The notes under the pieces: generated by a model | Told to the model about the DNA's origin: nothing | The model's database searches: none | What the model saw: only the letters and a program-made list of their open reading frames with translations | In this document: in pieces, positions 50,879-60,642 of the stretch | Numbering within the stretch: the stretch's first letter is position 1 | Layout: each line of letters starts with the position of its first letter | From: Providencia heimbachae ATCC 35613 | GTDB taxonomy: Bacteria > Pseudomonadota > Gammaproteobacteria > Enterobacterales > Enterobacteriaceae | Direction: 5' to 3' | Assembly (NCBI RefSeq): GCF_001655055.1 | Contig: NZ_LXEW01000027.1 | Coordinates: 57,840-121,839 of the forward strand | Length of the DNA stretch: 64,000 bases | Program-made: the position numbers and the translations under genes

Positions 50879-50983
50879 ATATTTTTCTAAGCTATTCGTG
50901 TTAGAGGAAGGCGGCAAAGGAGGTTATCCCAAGGAGCATACAATAGTATGTGACTTGGGTAACCGAGTGCAGCCAACGCACCT
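50879..50983. repeat. Palindromic intergenic repeat, copy 2
   Basis: Second 105-bp copy of the element at 50689-50793, same orientation, ending 24 nt from the ilvC stop. Together with its flanking terminator it looks like a tandem duplication of a roughly 190-bp unit. Confidence 0.85.
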
Positions 50984-51006
50984 ATCACGCGAAGAGTGAC
51001 GAGGAA

Positions 51007-52482
51007 TTATTGTGCGCTAGAAATCTTCTTCATATCCGTCATATAACCCCGTAAAGTCTTACCGATAGTCTCAATCGGATGGTTACGGATCGCTTCATTG
51101 ATATCACGTAACTGTGCATTGTCTGTACCGTTGTCCGCAACGGGCTTCGCTAAATCGCCTGCTTGTAACTTAGTCATAAAATCTTTTAGCATTGGTACAG
51201 CGGCAAAAGAGAACAAGTAGTTACCGTATTCTGCTGTATCTGAAATAACCACGTTCATTTCATATAAACGCTTACGTGCTATGGTGTTCGCAATCAATGG
51301 TAGCTCATGTAAAGACTCATAATAGGCAGACTCTTCATAAATACCGGCTTCTAACATAGTATCGAATGCTAATTCAACGCCCGCTTTAACCATCGCAACC
51401 AGCAAAACGCCATGGTCAAAATATTCCTGCTCAGAAATTTTGCCTTCATACTCTGGGTAGTTTTCAAATGACGATTTACCGGTTTCTTCGCGCCATGTCA
51501 GCAAGTTTTTATCATCATTTGCCCAGTCAGCCATCATATCTGATGAGAATTTACCCGAGATAATGTCATCCATATGCTTGTGGAATAATGGTGCCATAAT
51601 CGTTTTCAGTTGCTCAGATAATGCATATGCACGTACTTTTGCAGGGTTAGATAAGCGATCCATCATTAGCGTGATACCACCTTGTTTCAACGCTTCCGTG
51701 ATCGTTTCCCAACCAAATTGAATCAGCTTGCCTGCATAGCCTGGCTCAACGCCATCTGCCACCATTTTGTCGTAGCTCAGTAATGCACCCGCTTGCAACA
51801 TACCGCACAGGATAGTTTGCTCACCCATCAGGTCAGATTTAACTTCAGCAACAAATGAAGATTCCAGAACACCTGCACGATGGCCACCCGTTGCCGCTGC
51901 CCATGCTTTCGCGATAGCCATACCCTCACCTTTCGGGTCGTTTTCAGGATGAACAGCAATCAGCGTTGGAACGCCAAAGCCACGCTTATATTCTTCACGA
52001 ACTTCCGTACCCGGACATTTTGGGGCAACCATCACAACGGTAATATCTTTACGGATCTCTTCACCGACTTCGACAATGTTAAAGCCATGAGAGTAGCCCA
52101 ATGCCGCGCCTTGCTTCATCATTGGCTGAACGGCACGAACAACAGTAGAATGCTGTTTGTCTGGCGTTAAGTTAACAACTAAATCTGCTTCCGGGATCAG
52201 CTCTTCATATGTGCCAACTTTAAAACCATTTTCTGTCGCTTTACGCCATGATGCACGTTTTTCGCTAATTGCTTCGGCACGTAATGCGTAAGCGATATCT
52301 AAACCTGAATCACGCATATTCAAGCCTTGGTTTAAACCTTGAGCACCACAACCGACGATAACGATTTTTTTACCTTTCAGATAATTCGCTTCATCCACAA
52401 ATTCATCGCGGTTCATAAAGCGGCACTTACCCAGTTGCGCTAACTGCTCGCGTAAATTCAATGTGTTAAAATAATTCGCCAT
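51007..52482 (-). CDS. ilvC: Ketol-acid reductoisomerase, class II
   Basis: NADPH- and Mg-dependent second step of the isoleucine/valine pathway. It is the long (class II) enterobacterial form with the duplicated knotted C-terminal domain. [17 protein letters not shown] is the Rossmann motif; [26 protein letters not shown] and [15 protein letters not shown] are conserved. The frame starts two codons earlier, but ATG 52482 has GGAG 7 nt upstream and gives 491 aa starting [14 protein letters not shown], the E. coli length. It is divergent from its activator ilvY. Confidence 0.97.
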   Translation of the reverse strand: MANYFNTLNLREQLAQLGKCRFMNRDEFVDEANYLKGKKIVIVGCGAQGLNQGLNMRDSGLDIAYALRAEAISEKRASWRKATENGFKVGTYEELIPEADLVVNLTPDKQHSTVVRAVQPMMKQGAALGYSHGFNIVEVGEEIRKDITVVMVAPKCPGTEVREEYKRGFGVPTLIAVHPENDPKGEGMAIAKAWAAATGGHRAGVLESSFVAEVKSDLMGEQTILCGMLQAGALLSYDKMVADGVEPGYAGKLIQFGWETITEALKQGGITLMMDRLSNPAKVRAYALSEQLKTIMAPLFHKHMDDIISGKFSSDMMADWANDDKNLLTWREETGKSSFENYPEYEGKISEQEYFDHGVLLVAMVKAGVELAFDTMLEAGIYEESAYYESLHELPLIANTIARKRLYEMNVVISDTAEYGNYLFSFAAVPMLKDFMTKLQAGDLAKPVADNGTDNAQLRDINEAIRNHPIETIGKTLRGYMTDMKKISSAQ

Positions 52483-52614
52483 TGTCATGCTCCATTGTTC
52501 TGTTTTATTCGTTATGTCAGGTAATCGATTTACCTGTTGCTCATTTTTGAGCCTTTATGGATTTACTATATTCGATGTTGTGCATTGCTTAAATTGATAT
52601 ATTAACAATATAAT

Positions 52615-52631
52615 GTTGCGATATTTGCAAC
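52615..52631. promoter_or_regulatory. Candidate IlvY operator
   Basis: GTTGC-N7-GCAAC, a perfect 5-bp dyad in the ilvC-ilvY intergenic region. A second weaker GTTGTGCATTGC lies about 40 bp to the left. LysR-type regulators bind T-N11-A dyads between divergent genes, and IlvY is known to bind two tandem operators here. Assignment is inference. Confidence 0.55.
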
Positions 52632-52659
52632 ACTATTATCTACCTTATCAGAGGACGAA

Positions 52660-53556
52660 ATGGATATCCGTGATTTGAAGCTATTTTTACATTTAGCTGA
52701 AAGCTTACACTTTGGTCGCACTTCAAAAGCAATGCACGTCAGCCCATCAACCTTGTCACGGCAAATTCAGCGCCTTGAAGAACAGTTGGGACATCCCCTA
52801 TTCATTCGTGATAATCGTTCGGTAAAACTGACCCAAGCCGGTGAACACCTTAAGCAGTTTGCTCAACAAACCTTGTTACAACACCAGCAATTACAGCATG
52901 CACTTAATCAGCAAAGCCCATCATTAAGTGGGGAGCTACGCCTTTTTTGTTCGGTCACTGCAGCTTATAGTCACTTACCCCAAGTCCTCGATAAGTTCCG
53001 AGCGCTACATCCTTTGGTTGAAATAAAGCTTACCACTGGCGATGCCGCAGATGCGGTTGAAAAAGTCGAAACAAACGAAGCCGACCTTGGTATTGCAGGA
53101 AAGCCAGAACGTTTACCCGATAGCGTGCGTTTTGCTAAAATTGGTGAAATACCATTAGTTTTAATCGCGCCGTCTTTGCCCTGCGCGGTACGCACCATGG
53201 TGGCAGAAGAAAAACCTGATTGGTCAACAGTGCCCTTCATCTTGCCGGAGCATGGCCCATCACGTAAACGTATCGAATTATGGTTTAAACGCCATCACAT
53301 CAATAATCCCGTAATATATGCCACAGTATCAGGCCATGAGGCCATTGTTTCGATGGTTGCTCTTGGTTGCGGCATTGCGTTGATACCCAGCGTTGTTGTA
53401 GACAACAGCCCTGAACCTGTACGCAGCCGCATTTCTCAATTAGATAATATTTCGATGGTCGAGCCATTCGAGCTAGGCGTTTGTCTACTTAGCAAACGCC
53501 TAAATGAGCCCTTAATTAAAGCGTTTTGGGCATTACTCCCTGAAAACTCAATCTAA
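52660..53556 (+). CDS. ilvY: LysR-type regulator IlvY
   Basis: Activator of ilvC in response to acetolactate/acetohydroxybutyrate; represses itself. N-terminal winged helix-turn-helix (MDIRDLKLFLHLAESLHFGRTSKAM, STLSRQIQRLEEQLGHPLF), followed by the two-lobed inducer domain. It has 298 aa. The 3' end overlaps the convergent ilvA by 9 nt, so both stop codons sit inside the other gene. Confidence 0.96.
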   Translation: MDIRDLKLFLHLAESLHFGRTSKAMHVSPSTLSRQIQRLEEQLGHPLFIRDNRSVKLTQAGEHLKQFAQQTLLQHQQLQHALNQQSPSLSGELRLFCSVTAAYSHLPQVLDKFRALHPLVEIKLTTGDAADAVEKVETNEADLGIAGKPERLPDSVRFAKIGEIPLVLIAPSLPCAVRTMVAEEKPDWSTVPFILPEHGPSRKRIELWFKRHHINNPVIYATVSGHEAIVSMVALGCGIALIPSVVVDNSPEPVRSRISQLDNISMVEPFELGVCLLSKRLNEPLIKAFWALLPENSI

Positions 53557-55122
53557 CACTTTTTGCTTATCTTGCGGCGCTAAAAAGAAACGAAATGATG
53601 GGTTACCCGTTTCATCATGATATTCATAACCCAGCGCATCAAGATGGCGATCAAAGCGAACTTCAGGGCCTGACAATTCAAATGCGGCTAATACTCGGCC
53701 ATAATCAGTCCCGTGGCTACGGTAATGAAATAGCGTAATATTCCAATGCGTACCTAGGGTCTCTAGAAATTTCAGCAATGCCCCTGGGGACTCTGGAAAT
53801 TCAAAACTATATAATCGCTCATCTAATGGCTTAGAAGGGCGACCACCAATCATGTAGCGCACATGAAGTTTCGCCATTTCATCATCAGACAAATCTGTTA
53901 CTTCATAGCCATTATTTTGTAATTCTTGAATAATTTCTAAACGCTCGCTTTCACCTTCACTCAACCGCACTCCAACAAAAATGCATGCATGCTCAGGATC
54001 TGCATCGGTATAACGATAATTAAACTCAGTAATTGCACGATGCCCTAATAGCTGACAAAAGCGTAAAAAACTCCCTTTTTTTTCAGGAATAGTGACTGCC
54101 AGCAATGCCTCTCGCTGTTCCCCAAGCTCACAACGCTCAGAAACATAACGTAATCCATGAAAATTCATATTTGCGCCAGAAAGAATATGCGCAAGGCGCT
54201 CGCCTTTAATGTTGTGCTGCTGAACATATTTTTTCAATCCAGCTAAAGCTAATGCGCCGGATGGCTCAGCAATTGCACGCACGTCTTCAAAAATATCTTT
54301 CAATGCAGCGCAAATTGAATCGCTATCAACCGTAATCACATCGTCAACATATTGCTGGCACAGCCTAAAGGTTTCATCACCAATACGTTTAACCGCAACC
54401 CCTTCCGCGAATAAGCCAACACGAGGTAAATCGACAGGATGCCCTGCTTCTAGTGCAGCTTTTAAACAAGCGGCATCTTCAGCTTCAACACCGATAATTT
54501 TGATTTCAGGCATCAGTTGCTTAATTAAAACCGCGACACCGGCAATCAATCCACCACCACCAACGGGAATAAAAATACGGTCTAAGTGTGCATCTTGCTG
54601 TAACAGTTCTAAAGCAATTGTTGCTTGTCCGGCTATCACGGATGGATGATCAAAAGGCGGTACAAAGGTATAGCCTTCTTCCGCTGCCATGGCTATTGCT
54701 TTGGCTTTCGCTTCATCAAAATTTGCGCCATACAAAATAGCTTCACCGCCAAAACTACGCACAGCATCCACTTTGATATCGGCAGTTGCGACTGGCATAA
54801 CAATTTTAGCTTTCACACCAACTCGGCTCGCAGATAAAGCAACACCTTGGGCATGATTACCCGCCGAAGCAGTCACTACTCCTTTGACTTTTTGTTCTTC
54901 TGTCAAAGTCGCAATCATGGCGTAAGCACCACGCAGCTTGAAACTGTGCACAGGTTGCCTATCTTCACGCTTCACTAAAATCGTATTCGCCAAACGTGCA
55001 GATATCTTATCCATTTGCTGAAGTGGCGTGACCGTCGCCACTTCATACACCGGCGCACTAAGCGCCGCTTTTAAGTAATCAGCCCCTGATGGCTTGGCCG
55101 GTAACGGTTTTGCAGCTGCCAC
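53548..55122 (-). CDS. ilvA: Threonine deaminase (biosynthetic)
   Basis: PLP-dependent first step of isoleucine synthesis, inhibited by isoleucine. The PLP lysine is in VHSFKLRGAYAM; SAGNHAQGVALSA and PVGGGGLIAG bind the cofactor. Two C-terminal ACT-like regulatory domains are present (EKKGSFLRFCQLL and SPGALLKFLETLG). It has 524 aa, somewhat longer at the N-terminus than E. coli (514). It starts with GTG 2 nt after ilvD, the last gene of ilvLGMEDA. Confidence 0.97.
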   Translation of the reverse strand: MAAAKPLPAKPSGADYLKAALSAPVYEVATVTPLQQMDKISARLANTILVKREDRQPVHSFKLRGAYAMIATLTEEQKVKGVVTASAGNHAQGVALSASRVGVKAKIVMPVATADIKVDAVRSFGGEAILYGANFDEAKAKAIAMAAEEGYTFVPPFDHPSVIAGQATIALELLQQDAHLDRIFIPVGGGGLIAGVAVLIKQLMPEIKIIGVEAEDAACLKAALEAGHPVDLPRVGLFAEGVAVKRIGDETFRLCQQYVDDVITVDSDSICAALKDIFEDVRAIAEPSGALALAGLKKYVQQHNIKGERLAHILSGANMNFHGLRYVSERCELGEQREALLAVTIPEKKGSFLRFCQLLGHRAITEFNYRYTDADPEHACIFVGVRLSEGESERLEIIQELQNNGYEVTDLSDDEMAKLHVRYMIGGRPSKPLDERLYSFEFPESPGALLKFLETLGTHWNITLFHYRSHGTDYGRVLAAFELSGPEVRFDRHLDALGYEYHDETGNPSFRFFLAPQDKQKVLD

Positions 55123-55124
55123 AA

Positions 55125-56975
55125 TCAGCCCCCTAGTTTCGATTTATCGCGGACAGCACCTTTATCAGCACTTGTGGCGAGTGAAGCATAAGCTCGCAAT
55201 GCAAAAGAAACCTCGCGTTGACGATTTGTTGGCGTGTAAGCTTTATCACCGCGAGCTAGTTCTGCATCACGGCGTTTATTAAGCTCGCTATCACTAACAT
55301 CCAGTTTTATGGTTCGCTTTGGAATATCAATATCGATGATATCGCCTTCTTGCACCAAAGCTAACAAGCCACCACTTGCTGCTTCTGGCGAGATATGACC
55401 GATAGAAAGCCCTGAACTACCGCCAGAAAAACGACCATCCGTGATAAGCGCACAACTTTTACCCAGCCCCATTGATTTTAAGTAAGAGGTTGGATACAAC
55501 ATTTCCTGCATGCCCGGACCGCCTTTTGGCCCTTCATAGCGAATAACAACCACATCACCTTCAACAATTTTCCCACCTAATACCGCTTCAACAGCATCAT
55601 CTTGGCTTTCGAAAACTTTCGCTGGCCCTCGGAAGACTAAACTGCCTTCATCTACCCCTGCCGTTTTTACGATACAGCCATCTTCGGCGATATTACCGGA
55701 TAAAACCGCCAAGCCGCCATCCAAGCTATACGCATGTTCAAGACGACGAATACAGCCATTTTCACGATCTGTATCCAGCGATGGCCAGCGACAATTTTGT
55801 GAGAAAGCCTTCGTGGTACGGATACCCGCAGGTCCTGCCGAGAACATCGATTTAACTGCCTCATCTTCCGTCAACATCACGTCATATTGCGCTAATGTTT
55901 CTTGAAAAGTCAGGCCTAGAATATTGGTAACATCTTCTTGTAATAAACCCGCTCGGCTAAGCTCTCCTAAAATACCGATAACCCCACCAGCTCGGTGGAC
56001 ATCTTCCATATGGTATTTTTGGGTACTTGGTGCCACTTTACACAAATGCGGCACTTTGCGAGATAAGCGGTCAATATCATCCATGGTAAAATCAATTTCT
56101 GCTTCTTGTGCCGCCGCCAATAAATGTAAAACGGTATTTGTCGAGCCACCCATTGCGATATCTAATATCATCGCATTTTCAAACGCTGATTTATTCGCAA
56201 TATTACGCGGCAACGCACTTTCATCGTCTTTTTCATAATAACGTTTAGTAAGCTCAACAATACGTTTACCGGCGTTGATAAACAACATTTCACGATCTGC
56301 GTGAGTTGCTAACAATGAGCCATTACCGGGTTGTGATAAACCAAGTGCTTCCGTTAGGCAATTCATTGAGTTAGCAGTAAACATACCAGAGCACGAACCA
56401 CAAGTTGGGCATGCTGAACGTTCGATTTGATCACTCACTTCATCACTAACATTCGGGTTAGCGCCTTGGATCATCGCATCAACTAAATCTAACTTAATAA
56501 TTTGATCTGAAAGCTTAGTTTTACCGGCTTCCATCGGGCCACCTGACACAAAAATAACCGGAACATTAAGGCGTAAGGATGCCATCAACATTCCCGGAGT
56601 GATTTTGTCACAGTTAGAGATACACACCATTGCATCCGCACAGTGTGCATTGACCATATATTCAACTGAATCCGCAATTAATTCACGGGAAGGTAAGGAA
56701 TACAGCATTCCGCCATGTCCCATGGCAATCCCATCATCGACCGCAATTGTATTAAACTCTTTCGCAACGCCACCCGCTTTTTCGATTTGCTCCGCAACGA
56801 GCTTACCAAGATCACGTAAATGAACATGACCTGGAACAAACTGAGTGAATGAGTTCACAACTGCAATAATAGGTTTTCCAAAATCAGCATCGGTCATACC
56901 CGTTGCGCGCCACAATGCGCGAGCACCAGCCATATTACGACCATGAGTTGTTGTTGCTGAACGGTACTTAGGCAT
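55125..56975 (-). CDS. ilvD: Dihydroxy-acid dehydratase
   Basis: Iron-sulfur dehydratase of the isoleucine/valine pathway. Cluster-ligand cysteines are in [11 protein letters not shown] and [38 protein letters not shown] is the C-terminal hallmark. The frame is open 25 codons further, through a hairpin region, but ATG 56975 (GGAG upstream) gives 616 aa beginning [15 protein letters not shown], identical to the E. coli start and length. Confidence 0.97.
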   Translation of the reverse strand: MPKYRSATTTHGRNMAGARALWRATGMTDADFGKPIIAVVNSFTQFVPGHVHLRDLGKLVAEQIEKAGGVAKEFNTIAVDDGIAMGHGGMLYSLPSRELIADSVEYMVNAHCADAMVCISNCDKITPGMLMASLRLNVPVIFVSGGPMEAGKTKLSDQIIKLDLVDAMIQGANPNVSDEVSDQIERSACPTCGSCSGMFTANSMNCLTEALGLSQPGNGSLLATHADREMLFINAGKRIVELTKRYYEKDDESALPRNIANKSAFENAMILDIAMGGSTNTVLHLLAAAQEAEIDFTMDDIDRLSRKVPHLCKVAPSTQKYHMEDVHRAGGVIGILGELSRAGLLQEDVTNILGLTFQETLAQYDVMLTEDEAVKSMFSAGPAGIRTTKAFSQNCRWPSLDTDRENGCIRRLEHAYSLDGGLAVLSGNIAEDGCIVKTAGVDEGSLVFRGPAKVFESQDDAVEAVLGGKIVEGDVVVIRYEGPKGGPGMQEMLYPTSYLKSMGLGKSCALITDGRFSGGSSGLSIGHISPEAASGGLLALVQEGDIIDIDIPKRTIKLDVSDSELNKRRDAELARGDKAYTPTNRQREVSFALRAYASLATSADKGAVRDKSKLGG

Positions 56976-56996
56976 ATCTTTACTCCCGTGTTTAAA

Positions 56997-57019
56997 ACAG
57001 GCGGGGAACGACCGCCTGT
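56997..57019 (-). promoter_or_regulatory. Hairpin between ilvE and ilvD
   Basis: Perfect 8-bp GC-rich stem ACAGGCGG/CCGCCTGT with a 7-nt loop, 22 nt before the ilvD start, no U-tract. It could protect the upstream ilvGME message or tune ilvDA expression. Confidence 0.55.
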
Positions 57020-57096
57020 AACATTTACCCTTTGCATAATTCAATGACATATCGCCAATAGGCTCTTTATGCTGGAGGGATATTTATATTTAATTA

Positions 57097-58023
57097 TTAA
57101 GGATTAACTTGATCCAACCAACCCCATTTATCTTCGGTAGTGCCATCAAATAAGCCGAAGAATGCTTGTTGGATTTTCTTGGTCATCGGGCCACAACGAC
57201 CAATCCCGACTTCAATACCATCGACACTGCGGACAGGGGTAATTTCAGCGGCGGTACCTGTCATAAAGACTTCATCCGCCAGATAGAGAGATTCACGAGA
57301 CAATGTCTGTTCACGCACTTCAATGCCCATATCTTTTGCTAAGGTTAAAATTGCATCACGCGTGATCCCCGGTAAAGCAGATGAAGTAAACGGCGGTGTG
57401 AATAAAATGCCATCTTTGACTTCAAAAATGTTTTCACCTGCACCTTCAGATAAATAGCCGTGTACATCTAATGCAATACCTTCTTGATAGCCATGGCGAC
57501 GTGCTTCACTACCAACAAGTAGAGATGACAGGTAATTACCACCTGCTTTTGCGCCTGTAGGAATTGTATTGGGTGCAACGCGGTTCCAAGAAGACACCAT
57601 TGCATCAATACCTTGGTCTAAGGCTTCTTCACCTAAGTATGCCCCCCAAGGGAAGGCCGCCATAATGACATCAGTACTGTAACCATCTGGTGGATTTACG
57701 CCCATTCCAACATCGCCAATAAAAACTAATGGGCGAATATAAGCGCTGACTAAATTATTTTTACGTAGTGTTTCACGACAGGCTTCCATTAATTCATCTA
57801 CGCTATAGCTGACAGGCATACGGTAAATTTTTGCAGAATCGCGCAGGCGCTGCATATGTTCACGATGACGGAAGACCACTGGGCCTTTGTGTGAATCATA
57901 ACAACGGACGCCTTCAAATACGGATGTCCCATAATGCAGAGCATGAGACATAACATGGACTTTCGCATCTGCCCATGGCGTCATTTCACCGTTAAACCAA
58001 ATAAAGTCAGCTTTCTTAGTCAT
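57097..58023 (-). CDS. ilvE: Branched-chain amino acid aminotransferase
   Basis: Fold type IV PLP transaminase for Ile, Val and Leu. The PLP lysine lies in GAKAGGNYLSSLL (about K160); HALHYGTSVFEGVRCY, EGAGENIFEV and EVFMTGTAAEITPVRSVDG are conserved. It has 308 aa (E. coli 309). It lies 12 nt after ilvM. Confidence 0.97.
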   Translation of the reverse strand: MTKKADFIWFNGEMTPWADAKVHVMSHALHYGTSVFEGVRCYDSHKGPVVFRHREHMQRLRDSAKIYRMPVSYSVDELMEACRETLRKNNLVSAYIRPLVFIGDVGMGVNPPDGYSTDVIMAAFPWGAYLGEEALDQGIDAMVSSWNRVAPNTIPTGAKAGGNYLSSLLVGSEARRHGYQEGIALDVHGYLSEGAGENIFEVKDGILFTPPFTSSALPGITRDAILTLAKDMGIEVREQTLSRESLYLADEVFMTGTAAEITPVRSVDGIEVGIGRCGPMTKKIQQAFFGLFDGTTEDKWGWLDQVNP

Positions 58024-58035
58024 TTTATATATTCC

Positions 58036-58305
58036 TTACATTGCACTTTGTGTGCGTAATAGTCGCGATTCTTGTTGTAGTACTTCAACTTCTGTAATGT
58101 CCGAAAGCTTGGTTAATTGATCGCAAAGCTGTATCAACGGCCTTTGGCTACTTACAGTCAGTTCAATATTTACGTTATTGCCATCTGCCGATTGGTCCAT
58201 ATTCATCGCATTTATACAGAATCCACGATGGCGTGCGACCCTTAATATACGCTCTAAAACCTCTGGACGGAAACGAGCCAGTATAGAGAGTTGATGTTGC
58301 ATCAT
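58036..58305 (-). CDS. ilvM: Acetolactate synthase II small subunit
   Basis: ACT-domain regulatory subunit of the IlvGM enzyme, 89 aa (E. coli 87). [29 protein letters not shown] and [13 protein letters not shown] match. Its ATG overlaps the ilvG stop by 4 nt (ATGA), ensuring balanced synthesis. Confidence 0.95.
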   Translation of the reverse strand: MMQHQLSILARFRPEVLERILRVARHRGFCINAMNMDQSADGNNVNIELTVSSQRPLIQLCDQLTKLSDITEVEVLQQESRLLRTQSAM

Positions 58306-59948
58306 AACGGTTTCTCCATCATTTTTTCATTACTTGCCCCTGGTGGAACCAATGGCCAGACGTTTTCTAATTCATTAATTGACACCTGCAATAAAAACGC
58401 GCCTTCACTATTGAGTAACTCATCGAGTGCAGCATCAACTTCAGATTTATTGGTTATACGGCGTCCCGGAATATCAAATGCACTTGCTAGTGCTACAAAA
58501 TCAGGGTTATCAGTTAAAATAGTTTCGCTATAGCGTTGTTCAAAAAATAGCTCCTGCCACTGACGAACCATGCCTAAACGCTGGTTATCTAATAATAAAA
58601 TTTTAACTGGAAGTTTTTTGCGTTTAATAGTGCCGAGCTCTTGGACATTCATCATGAACGAGCCATCACCTGAAATACAAACAACCGTATCTTGTGGTCG
58701 AGCAACTTGGGCCCCAATAGCTGCAGGTACACCAAACCCCATAGTCCCAAGTCCACTCGATGTTAAAAAATTTTCAGGACCATCAACCCTAACATGTTGA
58801 GCTGACCACATTTGATGTTGACCAACATCTGTCGTCACCACTGTATTTGGTTTCATTTTATCCGACAGTTGTTTTAACAAGAGAGGTGCATAGATAAGTT
58901 CGCCGGGATGATCATAGCGCCAGCCGAAATCTTTTTTCAGCTGTTGGACTTCTTGCTGCCAAGCTGAAATTGATTTTTTTAGCATCAATTCAGGAAGTAA
59001 AGCTTTTGCATCGCCTAATAATGCCACGTGAGTTTGGCGTAACTTATCCAACTCAACATGATCGATATCGATATGAATAACTTTAGCATTTGGTGCAAAC
59101 GTATTCAGTTTTCCCGTCACTCTATCATCGAAACGAGCACCTACTGCAATTAATAGATCGCAACGTTGCACTGAAATATTGGCTGCTTTCATACCATGCA
59201 TTCCAAGCATACCCAAATAATTCTCATCAGACGGCTTCACTGCTCCCAGACCTTTCAGCGTAGAAACTGAAGGGATCCCAGTATAATCAATAAACGCTCT
59301 TAGTTCGTCAACCGCTCCTGACATGCCAACCCCGCCACCAACATACAACATGGGTTTCTCAGATTGCTCAAGTAGGCTTATAGCCTGTTGAATTTCCTCT
59401 GCTGGCGTTATCATATCTTGCTCTACAGGCATCAAAAATGGTGATAGTTCAGCATGTTGTAGCTGAATATCTTTCGGAATATCAATCAGTACAGGACCAG
59501 GACGTCCACTATTTGCGATTGCGAAAGCTTCAGCGAGAATACGCGGTAAATCTTCTATCGATTCCACTAAAAAACTGTGTTTAGTGCAAGCGAGAGACAA
59601 CCCTAAAACATCGACTTCTTGAAACGCATCGGTGCCAATAAGCTCGGAAGCGACTTGCCCTGTGATCGCAACGACAGGAACAGAGTCTAATAATGCATCA
59701 GCAAGACCCGTGATCACGTTGGTTGCTCCGGGGCCTGATGTCGCAATACAGACACCTGTCTTACCGGTCGAACGTGCGTATCCAATTGCGGCAATAACCG
59801 CGCCCTGCTCGTGTCGGCATAATAAATGCTCCACTCCACCATCATACAATGCATCATAAACTGGCATTATTGCACCACCAGGATACCCAAAAACGGTATC
59901 AACACCTTGCGTTCGTAATGCTTGAACTAACCATTGCGCTCCGTTCAT
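58302..59948 (-). CDS. ilvG: Acetolactate synthase II large subunit, intact
   Basis: ThDP-dependent acetohydroxyacid synthase making acetolactate and acetohydroxybutyrate; isozyme II is valine-resistant. 548 aa, uninterrupted, with the catalytic Glu in [18 protein letters not shown] and the ThDP motif [30 protein letters not shown]. coli K-12 has a frameshift here; this copy does not. AGGAG lies 7 nt before the ATG. First structural gene after the ilvL attenuator. Confidence 0.97.
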   Translation of the reverse strand: MNGAQWLVQALRTQGVDTVFGYPGGAIMPVYDALYDGGVEHLLCRHEQGAVIAAIGYARSTGKTGVCIATSGPGATNVITGLADALLDSVPVVAITGQVASELIGTDAFQEVDVLGLSLACTKHSFLVESIEDLPRILAEAFAIANSGRPGPVLIDIPKDIQLQHAELSPFLMPVEQDMITPAEEIQQAISLLEQSEKPMLYVGGGVGMSGAVDELRAFIDYTGIPSVSTLKGLGAVKPSDENYLGMLGMHGMKAANISVQRCDLLIAVGARFDDRVTGKLNTFAPNAKVIHIDIDHVELDKLRQTHVALLGDAKALLPELMLKKSISAWQQEVQQLKKDFGWRYDHPGELIYAPLLLKQLSDKMKPNTVVTTDVGQHQMWSAQHVRVDGPENFLTSSGLGTMGFGVPAAIGAQVARPQDTVVCISGDGSFMMNVQELGTIKRKKLPVKILLLDNQRLGMVRQWQELFFEQRYSETILTDNPDFVALASAFDIPGRRITNKSEVDAALDELLNSEGAFLLQVSINELENVWPLVPPGASNEKMMEKPL

Positions 59949-59971
59949 GCTTTTCTCCTGTCACCTATATT

Positions 59972-60010
59972 TTATTTATTTGTATTTATTATGTTTTTAT
60001 CAAAATTCAT
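59972..60010 (-). CDS. Possible 12-codon ORF between the attenuator and ilvG
   Basis: ATG to TAA, encoding MNFDKNIINTNK, starting 3 nt after the attenuator T-tract. It lies in the place of the tiny E. coli ilvX gene but has no visible sequence similarity and no proper Shine-Dalgarno (only the terminator G-run 11 nt upstream). Probably not a real gene. Confidence 0.2.
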   Translation of the reverse strand: MNFDKNIINTNK

Positions 60011-60013
60011 ATC

Positions 60014-60045
60014 AAAAAAAACCCCGCGCCTTTCGGTGCGGGGTT
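60014..60045 (-). terminator. ilvL attenuator (intrinsic terminator)
   Basis: On the minus strand AACCCCGCACC-GAAA-GGCGCGGGGTT followed by eight Ts, 18 nt after the ilvL stop. Together with the Ile/Val/Leu-rich leader it forms the classical branched-chain attenuator. Confidence 0.93.
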
Positions 60046-60062
60046 CTCGTAAGATTAAGCTA

Positions 60063-60164
60063 TCATTTCAGCTTTCGTCGTCCAAGTGCAGCCCCGCACG
60101 GTGGGATAATAATCACCACCACGCTAATAATAATTAGGCTAACTGCTTGGATAAATGCGTTCAT
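60063..60164 (-). CDS. ilvL: ilvGMEDA operon leader peptide IlvL
   Basis: 33-aa attenuation leader. The centre of the peptide is a run of branched-chain residues, LIIISVVVIIIPPCGAALGR, almost the E. coli IlvL sequence. Scarcity of charged Ile, Val or Leu tRNA stalls ribosomes there and lets the downstream RNA avoid the terminator at 60014-60045. The first residues (MNAFIQAVS) and the end (RKLK) differ from E. coli. Confidence 0.95.
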   Translation of the reverse strand: MNAFIQAVSLIIISVVVIIIPPCGAALGRRKLK

Positions 60165-60203
60165 GAATTTTTCTTTTTCAAATTATTCGTTATCTTTATT
60201 AAA

Positions 60204-60232
60204 GAGATATCATTTTAAAATCATTTTGACAA
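60204..60232 (-). promoter_or_regulatory. Candidate promoter of ilvLGMEDA
   Basis: On the minus strand TTGTCA, 17 nt, TATCTC, placing the start about 30 nt before ilvL. The -35 matches at 5 of 6 positions, the -10 only weakly. Confidence 0.4.
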
Positions 60233-60642
60233 CTTTTATTTATTTTTTTTATTAACGAAGTGTTTATTTCATTTAAAATCAAATAATTACGTAAAAAACA
60301 AAATATTAGACTGGACTTAAAGCTAAATACCAGTAATTGCGGTTGTTATATTCAGCTTAACTAGCTACATACACTAGATAAATATGATGACTTTTATCCA
60401 AGAGTCTCATTGTTTTATATAAAATATTCCTAATGAATTTTTGTTCTAACTTATTTTTTATTATCTAGAAAACAAAGGCAATATCCAATAGCCAAGCCTT
60501 TAGAAGCGCTTCCCAAAAAAATGAAACAACACCAAAATTAGACAATTTAGTTATCGAGTCGCTTCGCAAATAAAAAACAAACTTTGTTAAAGTTACCAAA
60601 TTTTATACAGAATATTACTCTGTCAATTCGGATGGAGGATTT
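60233..60642. other. ilvL-comM divergent intergenic region
   Basis: About 410 nt, very AT-rich, especially 60233-60310 (A/T tracts upstream of the ilv promoter that could bind IHF or Lrp). Nothing else could be assigned; the comM promoter should lie near 60560-60620. Confidence 0.45.

Noticed and set aside
58302..59948. A frameshift in ilvG like that in E. coli K-12
   Set aside because: The reading frame is continuous over 548 codons with all motifs.
59972..60010. The 12-codon ORF before ilvG as a true ilvX
   Set aside because: No Shine-Dalgarno and no similarity to the E. coli peptide; kept only as a low-confidence feature.
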